Source of the DNA: Gammaproteobacteria bacterium
GTDB lineage: Bacteria > Pseudomonadota > Gammaproteobacteria > Nitrococcales > Nitrococcaceae
Direction: 5' to 3'
Assembly (NCBI GenBank): GCA_018334525.1
Contig: JAGXLT010000003.1
Location: 1-12,548, forward strand
Length of the DNA: 12,548 nt
In this document: positions 1-6,617 of the stretch, piece after piece
Layout of the letters: each line of letters starts with the position of its first letter
Position numbering within the stretch: position 1 is the first letter of the stretch
Notes under the pieces: generated by a model
Seen by the model: the letters and a program-made list of their open reading frames with translations, nothing else
What the model was told of the DNA's origin: nothing
Databases searched by the model: none
Translations under genes and position numbers: made by a program

Positions 1-1219
1 CATACAAATGCCCGGTATCAGGATGATTGGTGCGCCAGGAACGCACGGTGGTAATGCCGGTTAAGTCCATCTGGCTGCGCTGACGAATCAGGCTATTCAG
101 ACTTTGTACAAAGCGCGAAGATTCGCTCTGCGTGACATTGTCTCCGCTTGCTGTTGCGGTGACCTGTGCCAAAGCCTCTGCCAGCTGCTGATCTTCCACC
201 TCAACCTGCGCACCGAGGAACTCTGCAATTGCGCGATCCGCATTAAGGCTGGCTCCCCGCTCTGAGGCGGTGATCGCCATATTAATCATACGATCACTAT
301 CCGCGCGGGTGACCGAGGGCGACTGCTGGCCAAAGGCCACGATTACCGGATTGCCATCCCCATCCCTGAGCAGCCGCACTCCATGCATAAACAGTAGCTC
401 TTCGGCCGACAATTGGTTGGCAATCTGATCAACCGCATCAGAGGATACGCCCTGACCAATCGCCGCCAGATTGCCCCGCACAATATTGTCTGCCAGCTCA
501 GCAAACCGAGGGTTATGGATCACTAACGCACCCACTGCACCTTCTTCTTCAAAGGTCTTGAGCAGCCGCACACCACGAAAGCTTTCAAAGGCCTGTCGCG
601 CCGTTCTTGCCTGCATTCGCTCTTCCATCAGCGTGACTTGCTCAGAGAAATCCAAGGCCTGATGTTCAGCAGGGTCAACCCCCAACTCAGACAGCGCCTT
701 GTCCAGTTGCGCCGTTGTTAAATTTTTAAGCCGATCGCTAACTGCACGCCGAAAATCTTCGCCTGCCTGCTCCTGCGCTCGCCTGAGCGCATTGGGATCA
801 TTCACAACGCTACGAATCAATTCAGCTTGCGCGCTAGTGCCACTGGATAATGCAAATGCACCCATTGCATCGGTCACCGCGGCATCAACCGCGGCAATGC
901 GTGCTCCGCCGTAATCAGGGCTGGTCGCTCCTGTCAGGATATCGGCTTGCCCCCAGCCGATGTAGCTGCCGCCGGGGTTATCCGCATGAAATCCAATGGA
1001 CCAGCCGCGCGATGACAGATAGGCATCACGATCCGTTAAAATGCCGGATCCACTCTGCTCGGAAGCAAGCGGAAAAATGTGGCTTGGGGAAGAAGTTGCC
1101 TCCTCAGCTTCGTTGGCCTCATCGGCTTCGTTGGCAAAGACCAGCGATGAGGTGATCATGAGAAATGCCAGCCACCCGATAACCTGCAACCCCATCCAGT
1201 TTCTACTCAGCTTGCGCAT
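1..1219 (-). CDS. Exported (periplasmic) protein of unknown function, DUF6844-like; C-terminus beyond left edge
   Basis: The frame is open from an ATG at 1219 to the window edge, giving 406 visible codons and no stop. The N-terminus is a classical Sec signal peptide: basic MRK, a hydrophobic stretch at about residues 13-28, and probable cleavage after Ala29 (VFA|NEA). No cysteine follows, so it is not a lipoprotein. Next comes an acidic linker (about 30-43) made by a short tandem repeat. A mixed helical region follows, rich in Ala, Gln, Arg and Glu (about 95-230), with motifs such as ALVIHNPRFAELADNI. The last visible residues contain RSWRTNHPDTGHLY. An AAGGAG Shine-Dalgarno lies 7 nt before the ATG, and the gene starts 15 bp after lpoB. 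The protein resembles what I recall as DUF6844, often found beside LpoB/YcfL/COG3014 genes; I am only moderately sure of that. I infer a role in the same envelope complex, but no catalytic motif is visible. Confidence 0.8.
   Translation of the reverse strand, partial: MRKLSRNWMGLQVIGWLAFLMITSSLVFANEADEANEAEEATSSPSHIFPLASEQSGSGILTDRDAYLSSRGWSIGFHADNPGGSYIGWGQADILTGATSPDYGGARIAAVDAAVTDAMGAFALSSGTSAQAELIRSVVNDPNALRRAQEQAGEDFRRAVSDRLKNLTTAQLDKALSELGVDPAEHQALDFSEQVTLMEERMQARTARQAFESFRGVRLLKTFEEEGAVGALVIHNPRFAELADNIVRGNLAAIGQGVSSDAVDQIANQLSAEELLFMHGVRLLRDGDGNPVIVAFGQQSPSVTRADSDRMINMAITASERGASLNADRAIAEFLGAQVEVEDQQLAEALAQVTATASGDNVTQSESSRFVQSLNSLIRQRSQMDLTGITTVRSWRTNHPDTGHLY
1100..1135. repeat. 18-bp tandem duplication (two copies) encoding an acidic linker
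   Basis: Two adjacent 18-bp units, 1100-1117 and 1118-1135, differ at only two positions. On the minus strand they encode ANEADE-ANEAEE, directly after the predicted signal-peptide cleavage site of the exported protein. The unit is a multiple of three, so copy-number change would lengthen or shorten the linker without breaking the frame. Replication slippage is the likely origin. Confidence 0.75.
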
Positions 1220-1234
1220 TCCTTTGCTCCTTAA

Positions 1235-1861
1235 CTACCAGGTTGGCGCGCGATTAGAGCCGCGCTTAACAATCACTTCTTGATCTTCCCAAATCGCAAG
1301 ACCGGTCGATAAATCTGTGATTGCCAACTCAAAATAGTACTCAACCTGCTGCTGGCGATTATCCATCTGAATGTCTCGCTGCCGGATCACACCGGAGAGT
1401 GACAAATCAGGCGCAATCAGCTGCCCCTCGCCCTGCACGGTGTTCTGATTGAACTCACCACTTTCACGGAGCTGACGCACGGCCATATTCATTTCATCTT
1501 CCGGACCATCCAGCCCGACCGCAGTAGTCACCACCACACGACCGGAATTCAGCAGATCCGATCGGATTTTCCTGACCAGCTGATCGGTATCGATTCGCTG
1601 CATCGTGTCGTTCACGATACGGCTGACGACCAATACATAACGCCCTCCTCTTGGATTCTCCAGTGCTCGCGAACCCAGCATGCCATCGACCATTTCGCCA
1701 GCGGCACTCTCAAAGTCGCGATAATCCAGCGCCATTACGGCCTCACCACGGTCATCCGCGGTATCAACATAAACGGTGGAAGGGGCACAACCCATGATGA
1801 CTAACGACGTGAGCAAAACGATGCTCCCAATACCCAATTTTTTAACGTACGAAGGGGTCAT
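1235..1861 (-). CDS. lpoB: Penicillin-binding protein activator LpoB (outer-membrane lipoprotein)
   Basis: LpoB reaches from the outer membrane through the peptidoglycan and stimulates the transpeptidase and glycosyltransferase activities of PBP1b. From the ATG at 1861 the product is 208 aa, close to the E. coli length. It has a lipoprotein signal ending LVIMG-C25, with Ala at +2, which predicts outer-membrane sorting. The C-terminal domain shows the family pattern: RYVLVVSRIVNDT (strand and helix start), a LSGVIRQRDI strand, then YYFELAITDLSTG and AIWEDQEVIVKRG, the typical LpoB ending. An in-frame GTG at 1876 would add five residues and overlap the upstream stop. I prefer the ATG because GAGG lies 9 nt before it and the GTG has no comparable site. 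The gene sits between a YcfL gene and an exported protein; in E. coli ycfL also precedes lpoB. The family assignment is strong; activity on PBP1b is inferred. Confidence 0.88.
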   Translation of the reverse strand: MTPSYVKKLGIGSIVLLTSLVIMGCAPSTVYVDTADDRGEAVMALDYRDFESAAGEMVDGMLGSRALENPRGGRYVLVVSRIVNDTMQRIDTDQLVRKIRSDLLNSGRVVVTTAVGLDGPEDEMNMAVRQLRESGEFNQNTVQGEGQLIAPDLSLSGVIRQRDIQMDNRQQQVEYYFELAITDLSTGLAIWEDQEVIVKRGSNRAPTW

Positions 1862-1870
1862 CTTTAAAAA

Positions 1871-1874
1871 CCTC
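1871..1874 (-). promoter_or_regulatory. Ribosome binding site deciding the lpoB start
   Basis: GAGG on the minus strand lies 9 nt upstream of the ATG at 1861. It overlaps the TGA stop of the ycfL-type gene and lies 2 nt inside the alternative GTG reading (start 1876). This favours the ATG and suggests that ribosomes terminating on the upstream gene reinitiate on lpoB. Confidence 0.6.
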
Positions 1875-2283
1875 ACATATTTCCAGATTGGCGAATTCGA
1901 ACACGGACCGACTCTGCCGACTCAACCGGTGCCTCTGCTTCCAGTTGGAAGCGAACGCCAGGATTGATTGTCGCCCGCCGGAATCGACTGCTTGTTCCCT
2001 GAATTTCCCGTCCATTGCCGTCAATCCAGGTTGCCGACCACTCAATGCCCGTACGAGAACGACTACCCATACCTGTCACAATAACAACCGGCCGCGTACC
2101 GGGACGGATAATCTGCACTTCAACTTCGCGCATTCGATTGGTGATGGGATATTCCATATCCAGATGGCTCCCCGCGGGAACAATCGGATAGGTGACACGG
2201 GGTTCCGTTTGCATAGGCGCACAGGCTGATAACGCCAGTACCAGTGCAACCATAACAAACCACTTTATTAATCGATCATTCAT
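1873..2283 (-). CDS. YcfL-family (DUF1425-like) lipoprotein
   Basis: The product is a 136-aa protein with a lipoprotein signal, ending in lipobox LSA-C21 with Ala at +2, so outer-membrane retention is predicted. The mature part is a compact beta-type domain. The core IEWSATWIDGNGREI followed by a Pro-Gly and FQLEAEAP is the pattern I associate with YcfL, in which Tyr/Trp-Asp-x-x-Gly strands precede a C-terminal strand. The function of YcfL is not established; its gene neighbours lpoB in E. coli too, which suggests a role with the PBP1b activator. The ATG overlaps the upstream COG3014 stop as ATGA, and AGGAG lies 7 nt before it, so translation is probably coupled. The downstream end overlaps the lpoB leader. 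Family call is fairly firm, biochemical role unknown. Confidence 0.82.
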   Translation of the reverse strand: MNDRLIKWFVMVALVLALSACAPMQTEPRVTYPIVPAGSHLDMEYPITNRMREVEVQIIRPGTRPVVIVTGMGSRSRTGIEWSATWIDGNGREIQGTSSRFRRATINPGVRFQLEAEAPVESAESVRVRIRQSGNM

Positions 2284-3794
2284 TGAGAAGCTCCTGCCAC
2301 TTGCGTATCGAGCATGGGATTGATAGCACGATTGCGGCCCGACAAATCAATTAACCGGACTACCGGCATTGCTGTCGCACCCGGCTGCTTGATGTAGACC
2401 ATGGTCATGGGCCAGTCAGGCATTGCGATCTGCAATTGACCCCCGCTAAGCCCACTCACGCTCAACACCCGATCTGCCGGCTGTTGCAAGCGTGCGATCT
2501 GCCACTCGTTGGGAAGTGCTCGCCACGACCGGGTATCGGCCTGCGTTGTTGCTGCTGCGACGATTCCTGAAAGCAAACCACCAACATCTCCAAACTCTTC
2601 AGAGACCGCCGCTTGCATGTACATTTTTACTACTGCAGAGGTCATCGACCGAAATAAAATGCCATTAAAACGAGCCTTGAACTCTGTGTTCATCACTCGC
2701 TCCATTTCCGCCAGTCGCCCCGTACGCACCTGATTACCCGCACTGTCACTAACCGTGATAGCCGCTGTTGCTGATTGCCCACCCGTCAGCCGGGGTAATG
2801 CGATACCCGTGTAAAAGGGAGTCCCTTGCCGGCCGCCGGTAAGCAGCACCAGTGGCAGATCGATCCGATCTTCAACCAGATGCGGGCCTACGCCATTTTC
2901 ATAAACTACCCAAATCAGGCCCGGGAGTGCTGCGCGTTGAAGCTCGCCCTTGGCGATCTGCTCGGCAAGCTCCTGATCCGCTGCAGCAACCACGTTCCCT
3001 GTCATTCCGGCTACTCGCTCAAACGATGCAACGGCTCGCTCAATATCCTGAGATGACGCACCACTGGCCATAAAATGAAGACCGTGCAAATGCGTGGCGA
3101 ATGGGTTGACGAAATCAGGATAAGCGGCCCATCGATTGGGATCACCGTAAGATTCACGCAATGCTTGCCGCGTACCCGGATTGCGCATCGATGCCTGCAC
3201 GGCCTGGGCCTGCTCTCGACGACCCTCTTGCTGAGCCAGCGCGCGTTGCTCAGCCTCAAGCTCATCCGAAAAATAGGCTAATGCACGTCGGGTTCGCTCA
3301 TCAGCGCGATTGAACTCAACGCGCGCCAACTCAGCATTTCCCATGGCGAGAAACGACATGCCTTTGTAGCTGTTGGCAAGGATGGCTTCATAAAGATAGC
3401 CGCGATACTCCATGACGGTATCGTTCACCAACACCGCAGAAACCTGCTGGGCCGCAGCAGCCGCAAGCGTTTGTTCATCGAACCGTCGAAACCATTCTTC
3501 CGTACGATCAAACGCCTGCACAGCTACCTCGTCGTTACCAATCAGGCGAGAAGCCTCGGCAAAATGCAGCAACTCAAACAGACTGAGGTTATTGATTTCA
3601 GATTCGCTGATCGAATCCGGCTGACCGCCTGTTACCTGTGCCGCAGCCTGGTAATCACCCCCAACCCAATGGGCGGAAAAAGCCTCCATTTGCTCTTGCT
3701 GACCAACGCCGGCGCAGCCACCCAAAAATAGTGCCCCGCCCAAGACGATGGCAATTCGAGCAGCCCGTCCGCTTACCTTCCTTGGCTTATCCAT
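2280..3794 (-). CDS. COG3014-family lipoprotein with TPR-like helical domain
   Basis: The product is 504 aa. The signal peptide ends in LGG-C27 with Ala at +2, so an outer-membrane lipoprotein is predicted. Residues about 38-175 look like paired amphipathic helices of TPR type (HWVGGDYQAAAQ; SYKGMSFLAMGNAELARVEFNRA). A charged, Gln/Glu-rich helix at about 175-200 may be a coiled coil. The second half is beta-rich around 290-350 (LIWVVYENGVGP; LPLVLLTGG) and contains the ADTRSWRALPNEWQIAR segment at about 419-435, which I recognise as typical of COG3014. Aromatic and Gly-rich strands follow to the C-terminus. COG3014 has no known biochemical function; TPR-like parts suggest protein binding, perhaps scaffolding for its lipoprotein neighbours. 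AAGGAG sits 6 nt before the ATG. The gene starts 10 bp after gabD and overlaps the next gene by 4 bp. Confidence 0.82.
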   Translation of the reverse strand: MDKPRKVSGRAARIAIVLGGALFLGGCAGVGQQEQMEAFSAHWVGGDYQAAAQVTGGQPDSISESEINNLSLFELLHFAEASRLIGNDEVAVQAFDRTEEWFRRFDEQTLAAAAAQQVSAVLVNDTVMEYRGYLYEAILANSYKGMSFLAMGNAELARVEFNRADERTRRALAYFSDELEAEQRALAQQEGRREQAQAVQASMRNPGTRQALRESYGDPNRWAAYPDFVNPFATHLHGLHFMASGASSQDIERAVASFERVAGMTGNVVAAADQELAEQIAKGELQRAALPGLIWVVYENGVGPHLVEDRIDLPLVLLTGGRQGTPFYTGIALPRLTGGQSATAAITVSDSAGNQVRTGRLAEMERVMNTEFKARFNGILFRSMTSAVVKMYMQAAVSEEFGDVGGLLSGIVAAATTQADTRSWRALPNEWQIARLQQPADRVLSVSGLSGGQLQIAMPDWPMTMVYIKQPGATAMPVVRLIDLSGRNRAINPMLDTQVAGASQ

Positions 3795-3804
3795 CTATAA
3801 CTCC

Positions 3805-5256
3805 TTATATGGTCACGCAAATATACTTCATCTCGAGGAAATCCTCGATGCCGTAGCGCGATCCCTCGCGACCCAGGCCAGAGGCTTTCACACCCCCGAA
3901 CGGTGCCTCGGCAGTCGAGACGACGCCGGAATTGACACCCACAATGCCATACTCCAATGCTTCAGAAACACGCCACATCCGCGATAAATCGCGACTAAAG
4001 AAGTATGCGGCAAGGCCAAATTCTGTGTCATTGGCCTGAGTAATCGCCTCTTCTTCGGTATTAAATCGTGCGACGGGGGCCAGGGGGCCGAATGTTTCTT
4101 CATTTAAAAGCGCCATGCCCTCGCCAACATCTGCGATCACCGTCGGCTCAAAATAAAGACCACCCAGCGCATGGCCCTTGCCACCTGTCAGAACGCGCGC
4201 ACCATTAGCAAGCGCATCATCAAGATGTCGCTGTACCTTGGCAACGCCATCGGTATTAATTAAGGGACCAATCTGGGTTTGATCGTCATGACCAGGACCG
4301 ACCTGCAGTGCCGCTACTTTCTCAGCCAGTCGCTCGACAAAAGCGTCATAAATACCCGCTTGTGCGTAAATACGGTTAGCGCAAACGCAGGTCTGCCCTC
4401 CATTACGGAATTTCGCGGCAATTGCGCCATCAACGGCAGCATCCACATCGGCATCATCAAATACAATAAACGGTGCATTACCACCCAGCTCAAGCGAGAG
4501 CTTGGTAATGTTCTGCGCGCACTGGCGCATAAGAATACGGCCCACTTCCGTTGAACCGGTAAACGTGAGCTTACGTACTTTAAAGTTCGTGCAAAGCTCC
4601 AAACCAAGACCCGCCGCGTCGGTTCCCGTGACAATATTAAGAACACCGTCCGGCACACCCGCTCGCTGCGCAAGAACAGCCATTGCCGTTGCGGAAAGCG
4701 GCGTATCTTCTGCAGGACGACCCACAAAGGTGCAACCGGCAGCCAATGCCGGGGCTACCTTGCGCGCAATCATCGCATTCGGGAAATTCCAGGGTGTAAT
4801 AGAGCCGACCACACCGATCGGTTGTCGCAGCACCATCATCCGTCGATCTGCCAATGGTGCCGGAATAATATCTCCGTAAATGCGCCGAGCTTCCTCGGCA
4901 AACCAACGAATAAAACTTGCCCCGTAAGCAATCTCGCCTCGGGACTCAACAATCGGCTTGCCCATTTCCGCTGTCAAAATCTGGGCGAGGTCTTCCTGAT
5001 TTTCCATCATCAGGTCATGCCAGCGCATAAGAATGTCGGCTCGATCTTTTGCCGTTTTTGCCGCCCATGCCGGGCCGGCTGCGTAGGCTGCATCAATGGC
5101 TCGACGCATGTCATCCACGCCTAGATCTGCAGCTCGCGCCACAACCTCGCCGGTCGCCGGGTTAATCACGTCTGCTTGCGACGCCCCTGCGACCCATTCG
5201 CCAGCAATCAGTGCCCGTGGTTCCAGTAGGGACGAGTCCTTCAATTCGATCGACAT
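3805..5256 (-). CDS. gabD: NAD(P)-dependent succinate-semialdehyde dehydrogenase
   Basis: This cytoplasmic enzyme oxidises succinate semialdehyde to succinate in the GABA shunt and in related amine degradation. The product is 483 aa, matching E. coli GabD (482), and is similar over its full length as I recall that sequence. Visible landmarks are PWNF with Asn157, FTGSTEVG (232-239) for the dinucleotide fold, catalytic Glu256 in LELGG, and nucleophile Cys290 in GGQTCVCAN. Cys292, two residues later, is the partner in the redox-switch pair known from E. coli GabD. The C-terminal EAPFGGVKASGLGREGSRYG is the usual GabD ending. One residue is odd: the near-invariant cofactor-binding Lys before PAE-TP is Arg180 (VGRPAEDTP). 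GAGGAG lies 5 nt before the ATG. It lies 23 bp after the metallopeptidase gene and 10 bp before the COG3014 lipoprotein gene. No gabT or GABA permease is nearby. Other semialdehydes are possible substrates. Confidence 0.9.
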   Translation of the reverse strand: MSIELKDSSLLEPRALIAGEWVAGASQADVINPATGEVVARAADLGVDDMRRAIDAAYAAGPAWAAKTAKDRADILMRWHDLMMENQEDLAQILTAEMGKPIVESRGEIAYGASFIRWFAEEARRIYGDIIPAPLADRRMMVLRQPIGVVGSITPWNFPNAMIARKVAPALAAGCTFVGRPAEDTPLSATAMAVLAQRAGVPDGVLNIVTGTDAAGLGLELCTNFKVRKLTFTGSTEVGRILMRQCAQNITKLSLELGGNAPFIVFDDADVDAAVDGAIAAKFRNGGQTCVCANRIYAQAGIYDAFVERLAEKVAALQVGPGHDDQTQIGPLINTDGVAKVQRHLDDALANGARVLTGGKGHALGGLYFEPTVIADVGEGMALLNEETFGPLAPVARFNTEEEAITQANDTEFGLAAYFFSRDLSRMWRVSEALEYGIVGVNSGVVSTAEAPFGGVKASGLGREGSRYGIEDFLEMKYICVTI

Positions 5257-5279
5257 TTCTTCTCCTCAAATTTTTGTAA

Positions 5280-5912
5280 CTATGGCTCAATTATACGCGC
5301 ATGAAGCCCGTGACGTCGCTCACGCCAATCCGGCATAAATTGATCCATTAACCGATAAAAGCGTTGATTATGGCCTCGCTCAAGTAAATGCGTCATCTCA
5401 TGTACCAGTACAAACTCCAAACACGCCGGCGGGCGCCTGATTAGCTCAAGGTTTAACCAAATACGCCGCGCAACGGTGTTGCAGCTGCCCCATAATCGTT
5501 TCATTCGACGAACCCGCCATTCTGCGACGTTAACGCCCATTACAGGCTCCCATGCAGCGATCAGCGAAGGCAACCGCGCCTGCAGCGCCTCTCGATAGCC
5601 GCGCTCCAATGCCTGTCGCCGGCCCTGCTCTCCAAGACCGGGCGGGACCTGGAGAAAAAGTGACTGTCCTTTTACTGACATCAATGATCGCCCCGGCACC
5701 TGATGGATAGAAAGCGTTAAATTCCGGCCTTCAAAGATGTGCTGACTTCCATCGACGACAGGAGGTGTCGCTGGGTAGGCCTGTTCGCGCTCTGCAATTC
5801 GCTGCTGCTGTTTTTGAACCCATCCCGCGCGGTCAGCAAGAAGTTTTTCAATAGAGGCCTGGCTTGCGCCTTGCGGTGCGCTCACTACGACTCTGCCATC
5901 GGGCGGCAGCAC
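5280..5912 (-). CDS. YgjP/DUF45-type zinc metallopeptidase (SprT-like/M48-like); true start probably upstream
   Basis: This is a predicted cytoplasmic zinc peptidase with no signal peptide. Counted from the GTG at 5912, the HEMTH motif supplies His171, catalytic Glu172 and His175, and His181 in ERGHNQRFY is the likely third ligand. Upstream, RRMKRLWGSCN (135-145) and RIWLNLELIRRPP (150-162) are the classic DUF45 segments. Substrates for this family are unknown. The GTG start gives 210 aa but begins inside a conserved segment. In the same frame upstream, EVQRKPIRHFYIR leads directly into VLPPDGRVVVSAP, which is the normal family N-terminus. That frame stays open to a TGA inside the can gene but holds no ATG, GTG or TTG. 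Rare-start candidates are ATC at 5975 (GAGGAG 10 nt before) and ATT at 5963. A sequencing error is the alternative. gabD follows after 23 bp. Family is firm, start unresolved. Confidence 0.82.
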   Translation of the reverse strand: MLPPDGRVVVSAPQGASQASIEKLLADRAGWVQKQQQRIAEREQAYPATPPVVDGSQHIFEGRNLTLSIHQVPGRSLMSVKGQSLFLQVPPGLGEQGRRQALERGYREALQARLPSLIAAWEPVMGVNVAEWRVRRMKRLWGSCNTVARRIWLNLELIRRPPACLEFVLVHEMTHLLERGHNQRFYRLMDQFMPDWRERRHGLHARIIEP

Positions 5913-5993
5913 GCGAATATAAAAATGACGAATTGGCTTTCGTTGAACTTCAATATCCGTAATAGTAGCGTCGATGGTAGATGAACTCCTCAG
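5913..5993 (-). other. Conserved coding extension of the metallopeptidase, without a standard start codon
   Basis: The minus-strand frame of the metallopeptidase continues open from 5912 to 5993 and beyond. It encodes ATITDIEVQRKPIRHFYIR just before the GTG, which fits the start of the DUF45 domain. A GAGGAG sequence lies at 5991-5986. Possible rare starts are CTG at 5993, ATC at 5975 and ATT at 5963. The stretch also covers the start of the divergent can gene (ATG 5974), so the two 5' ends overlap if ATC or CTG is used. Confidence 0.55.
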
Positions 5994-6585
5994 CCGAAAT
6001 CGGGAATGGGCGGCCTCTCAGTGTAGGGAGAACCCGCATTATTTTCAGGATTTTACCAAAGGACAACAGCCAGAATTTTTCTGGATTGGCTGCTCTGATA
6101 GCCGCGTTCCGGCTAACGTGATCGCTAAACAGGGGCCTGGCGAGGTGTTTGTCCATCGCAACATCGCCAATGTTGTTCACTCCTCCGATCTGAATCTGCT
6201 AAGCGCACTCGAGTTTGCGGTGAACAACCTAGGCATTCTTAAAGTGCTGGTCTGCGGTCATTACGGCTGCGGTGGCGTACGCGCAAGCATGGAATCGCAC
6301 GATCATGGCCTTGCCGATCATTGGCTCGAGCCGGTACGTCGCCTTGGAGTAAAACATCGAGAAGAACTTGCACTGCTAGAGGATGATGACGCCCGTCAAA
6401 ACAGACTGGCCGAACTAAATGTGATTGAAGGGGTCATTCGTCTCAGTGAGACACCCATATTGCGTAACGCATGGGAGCGCGGGATACCAATTCGGGTGCA
6501 TGGATTAGTTTATAACTTAGGTGATGGCCTGTTGCGTGATCTTGAATGCACAGCCACCCAACCGTTGCTAAGCGGCTTACGTTAA
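5974..6585 (+). CDS. can: Beta-class carbonic anhydrase, Can type
   Basis: This zinc enzyme interconverts CO2 and bicarbonate in the cytoplasm, supplying bicarbonate to carboxylases and buffering pH. The product is 203 aa; E. coli Can is 220, and the C-terminal tail is shorter here. Zinc ligands are Cys40 and Asp42 in the IGCSDSRVPAN motif with Arg44 as the dyad partner, and His96 and Cys99 in CGHYGCGG. Trp37, Arg62 (HRNIAN) and Tyr180 (HGLVY) match, by my alignment from memory, the residues of the non-catalytic bicarbonate site in the allosteric type II enzymes, so bicarbonate inhibition is predicted. The start MVDELLSRNREW aligns with the E. coli N-terminus, but there is no clear Shine-Dalgarno before it. 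It is divergent from the metallopeptidase with overlapping 5' ends, so its promoter must lie within or beside that gene. hemH follows 32 bp downstream. Confidence 0.93.
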   Translation: MVDELLSRNREWAASQCRENPHYFQDFTKGQQPEFFWIGCSDSRVPANVIAKQGPGEVFVHRNIANVVHSSDLNLLSALEFAVNNLGILKVLVCGHYGCGGVRASMESHDHGLADHWLEPVRRLGVKHREELALLEDDDARQNRLAELNVIEGVIRLSETPILRNAWERGIPIRVHGLVYNLGDGLLRDLECTATQPLLSGLR

Positions 6586-6617
6586 AATCAAAGAAACAGT
6601 TATTCAGGAAAACACCT

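Noticed and set aside
471..1283. Several plus-strand ORFs opposite the exported-protein gene
   Set aside because: They are low-complexity, Ser/Arg/Ala-rich shadows of a well-supported minus-strand gene with signal peptide and ribosome site.
1862..1876. GTG start for lpoB at 1876
   Set aside because: The ATG at 1861 gives a normal lipoprotein signal of 24 residues and has GAGG at suitable spacing; the GTG does not. It cannot be fully excluded.
5950..6180. Minus-strand ORF of 76 codons antisense to can
   Set aside because: It mirrors the strongly conserved carbonic anhydrase codons, has no recognisable domain, and is in a different frame from the metallopeptidase.
6546..6617. Upstream start for hemH inside can
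   Set aside because: The added residues are basic and low in similarity to HemH, they overlap the end of can, and the ATG at 6618 has a good ribosome site.
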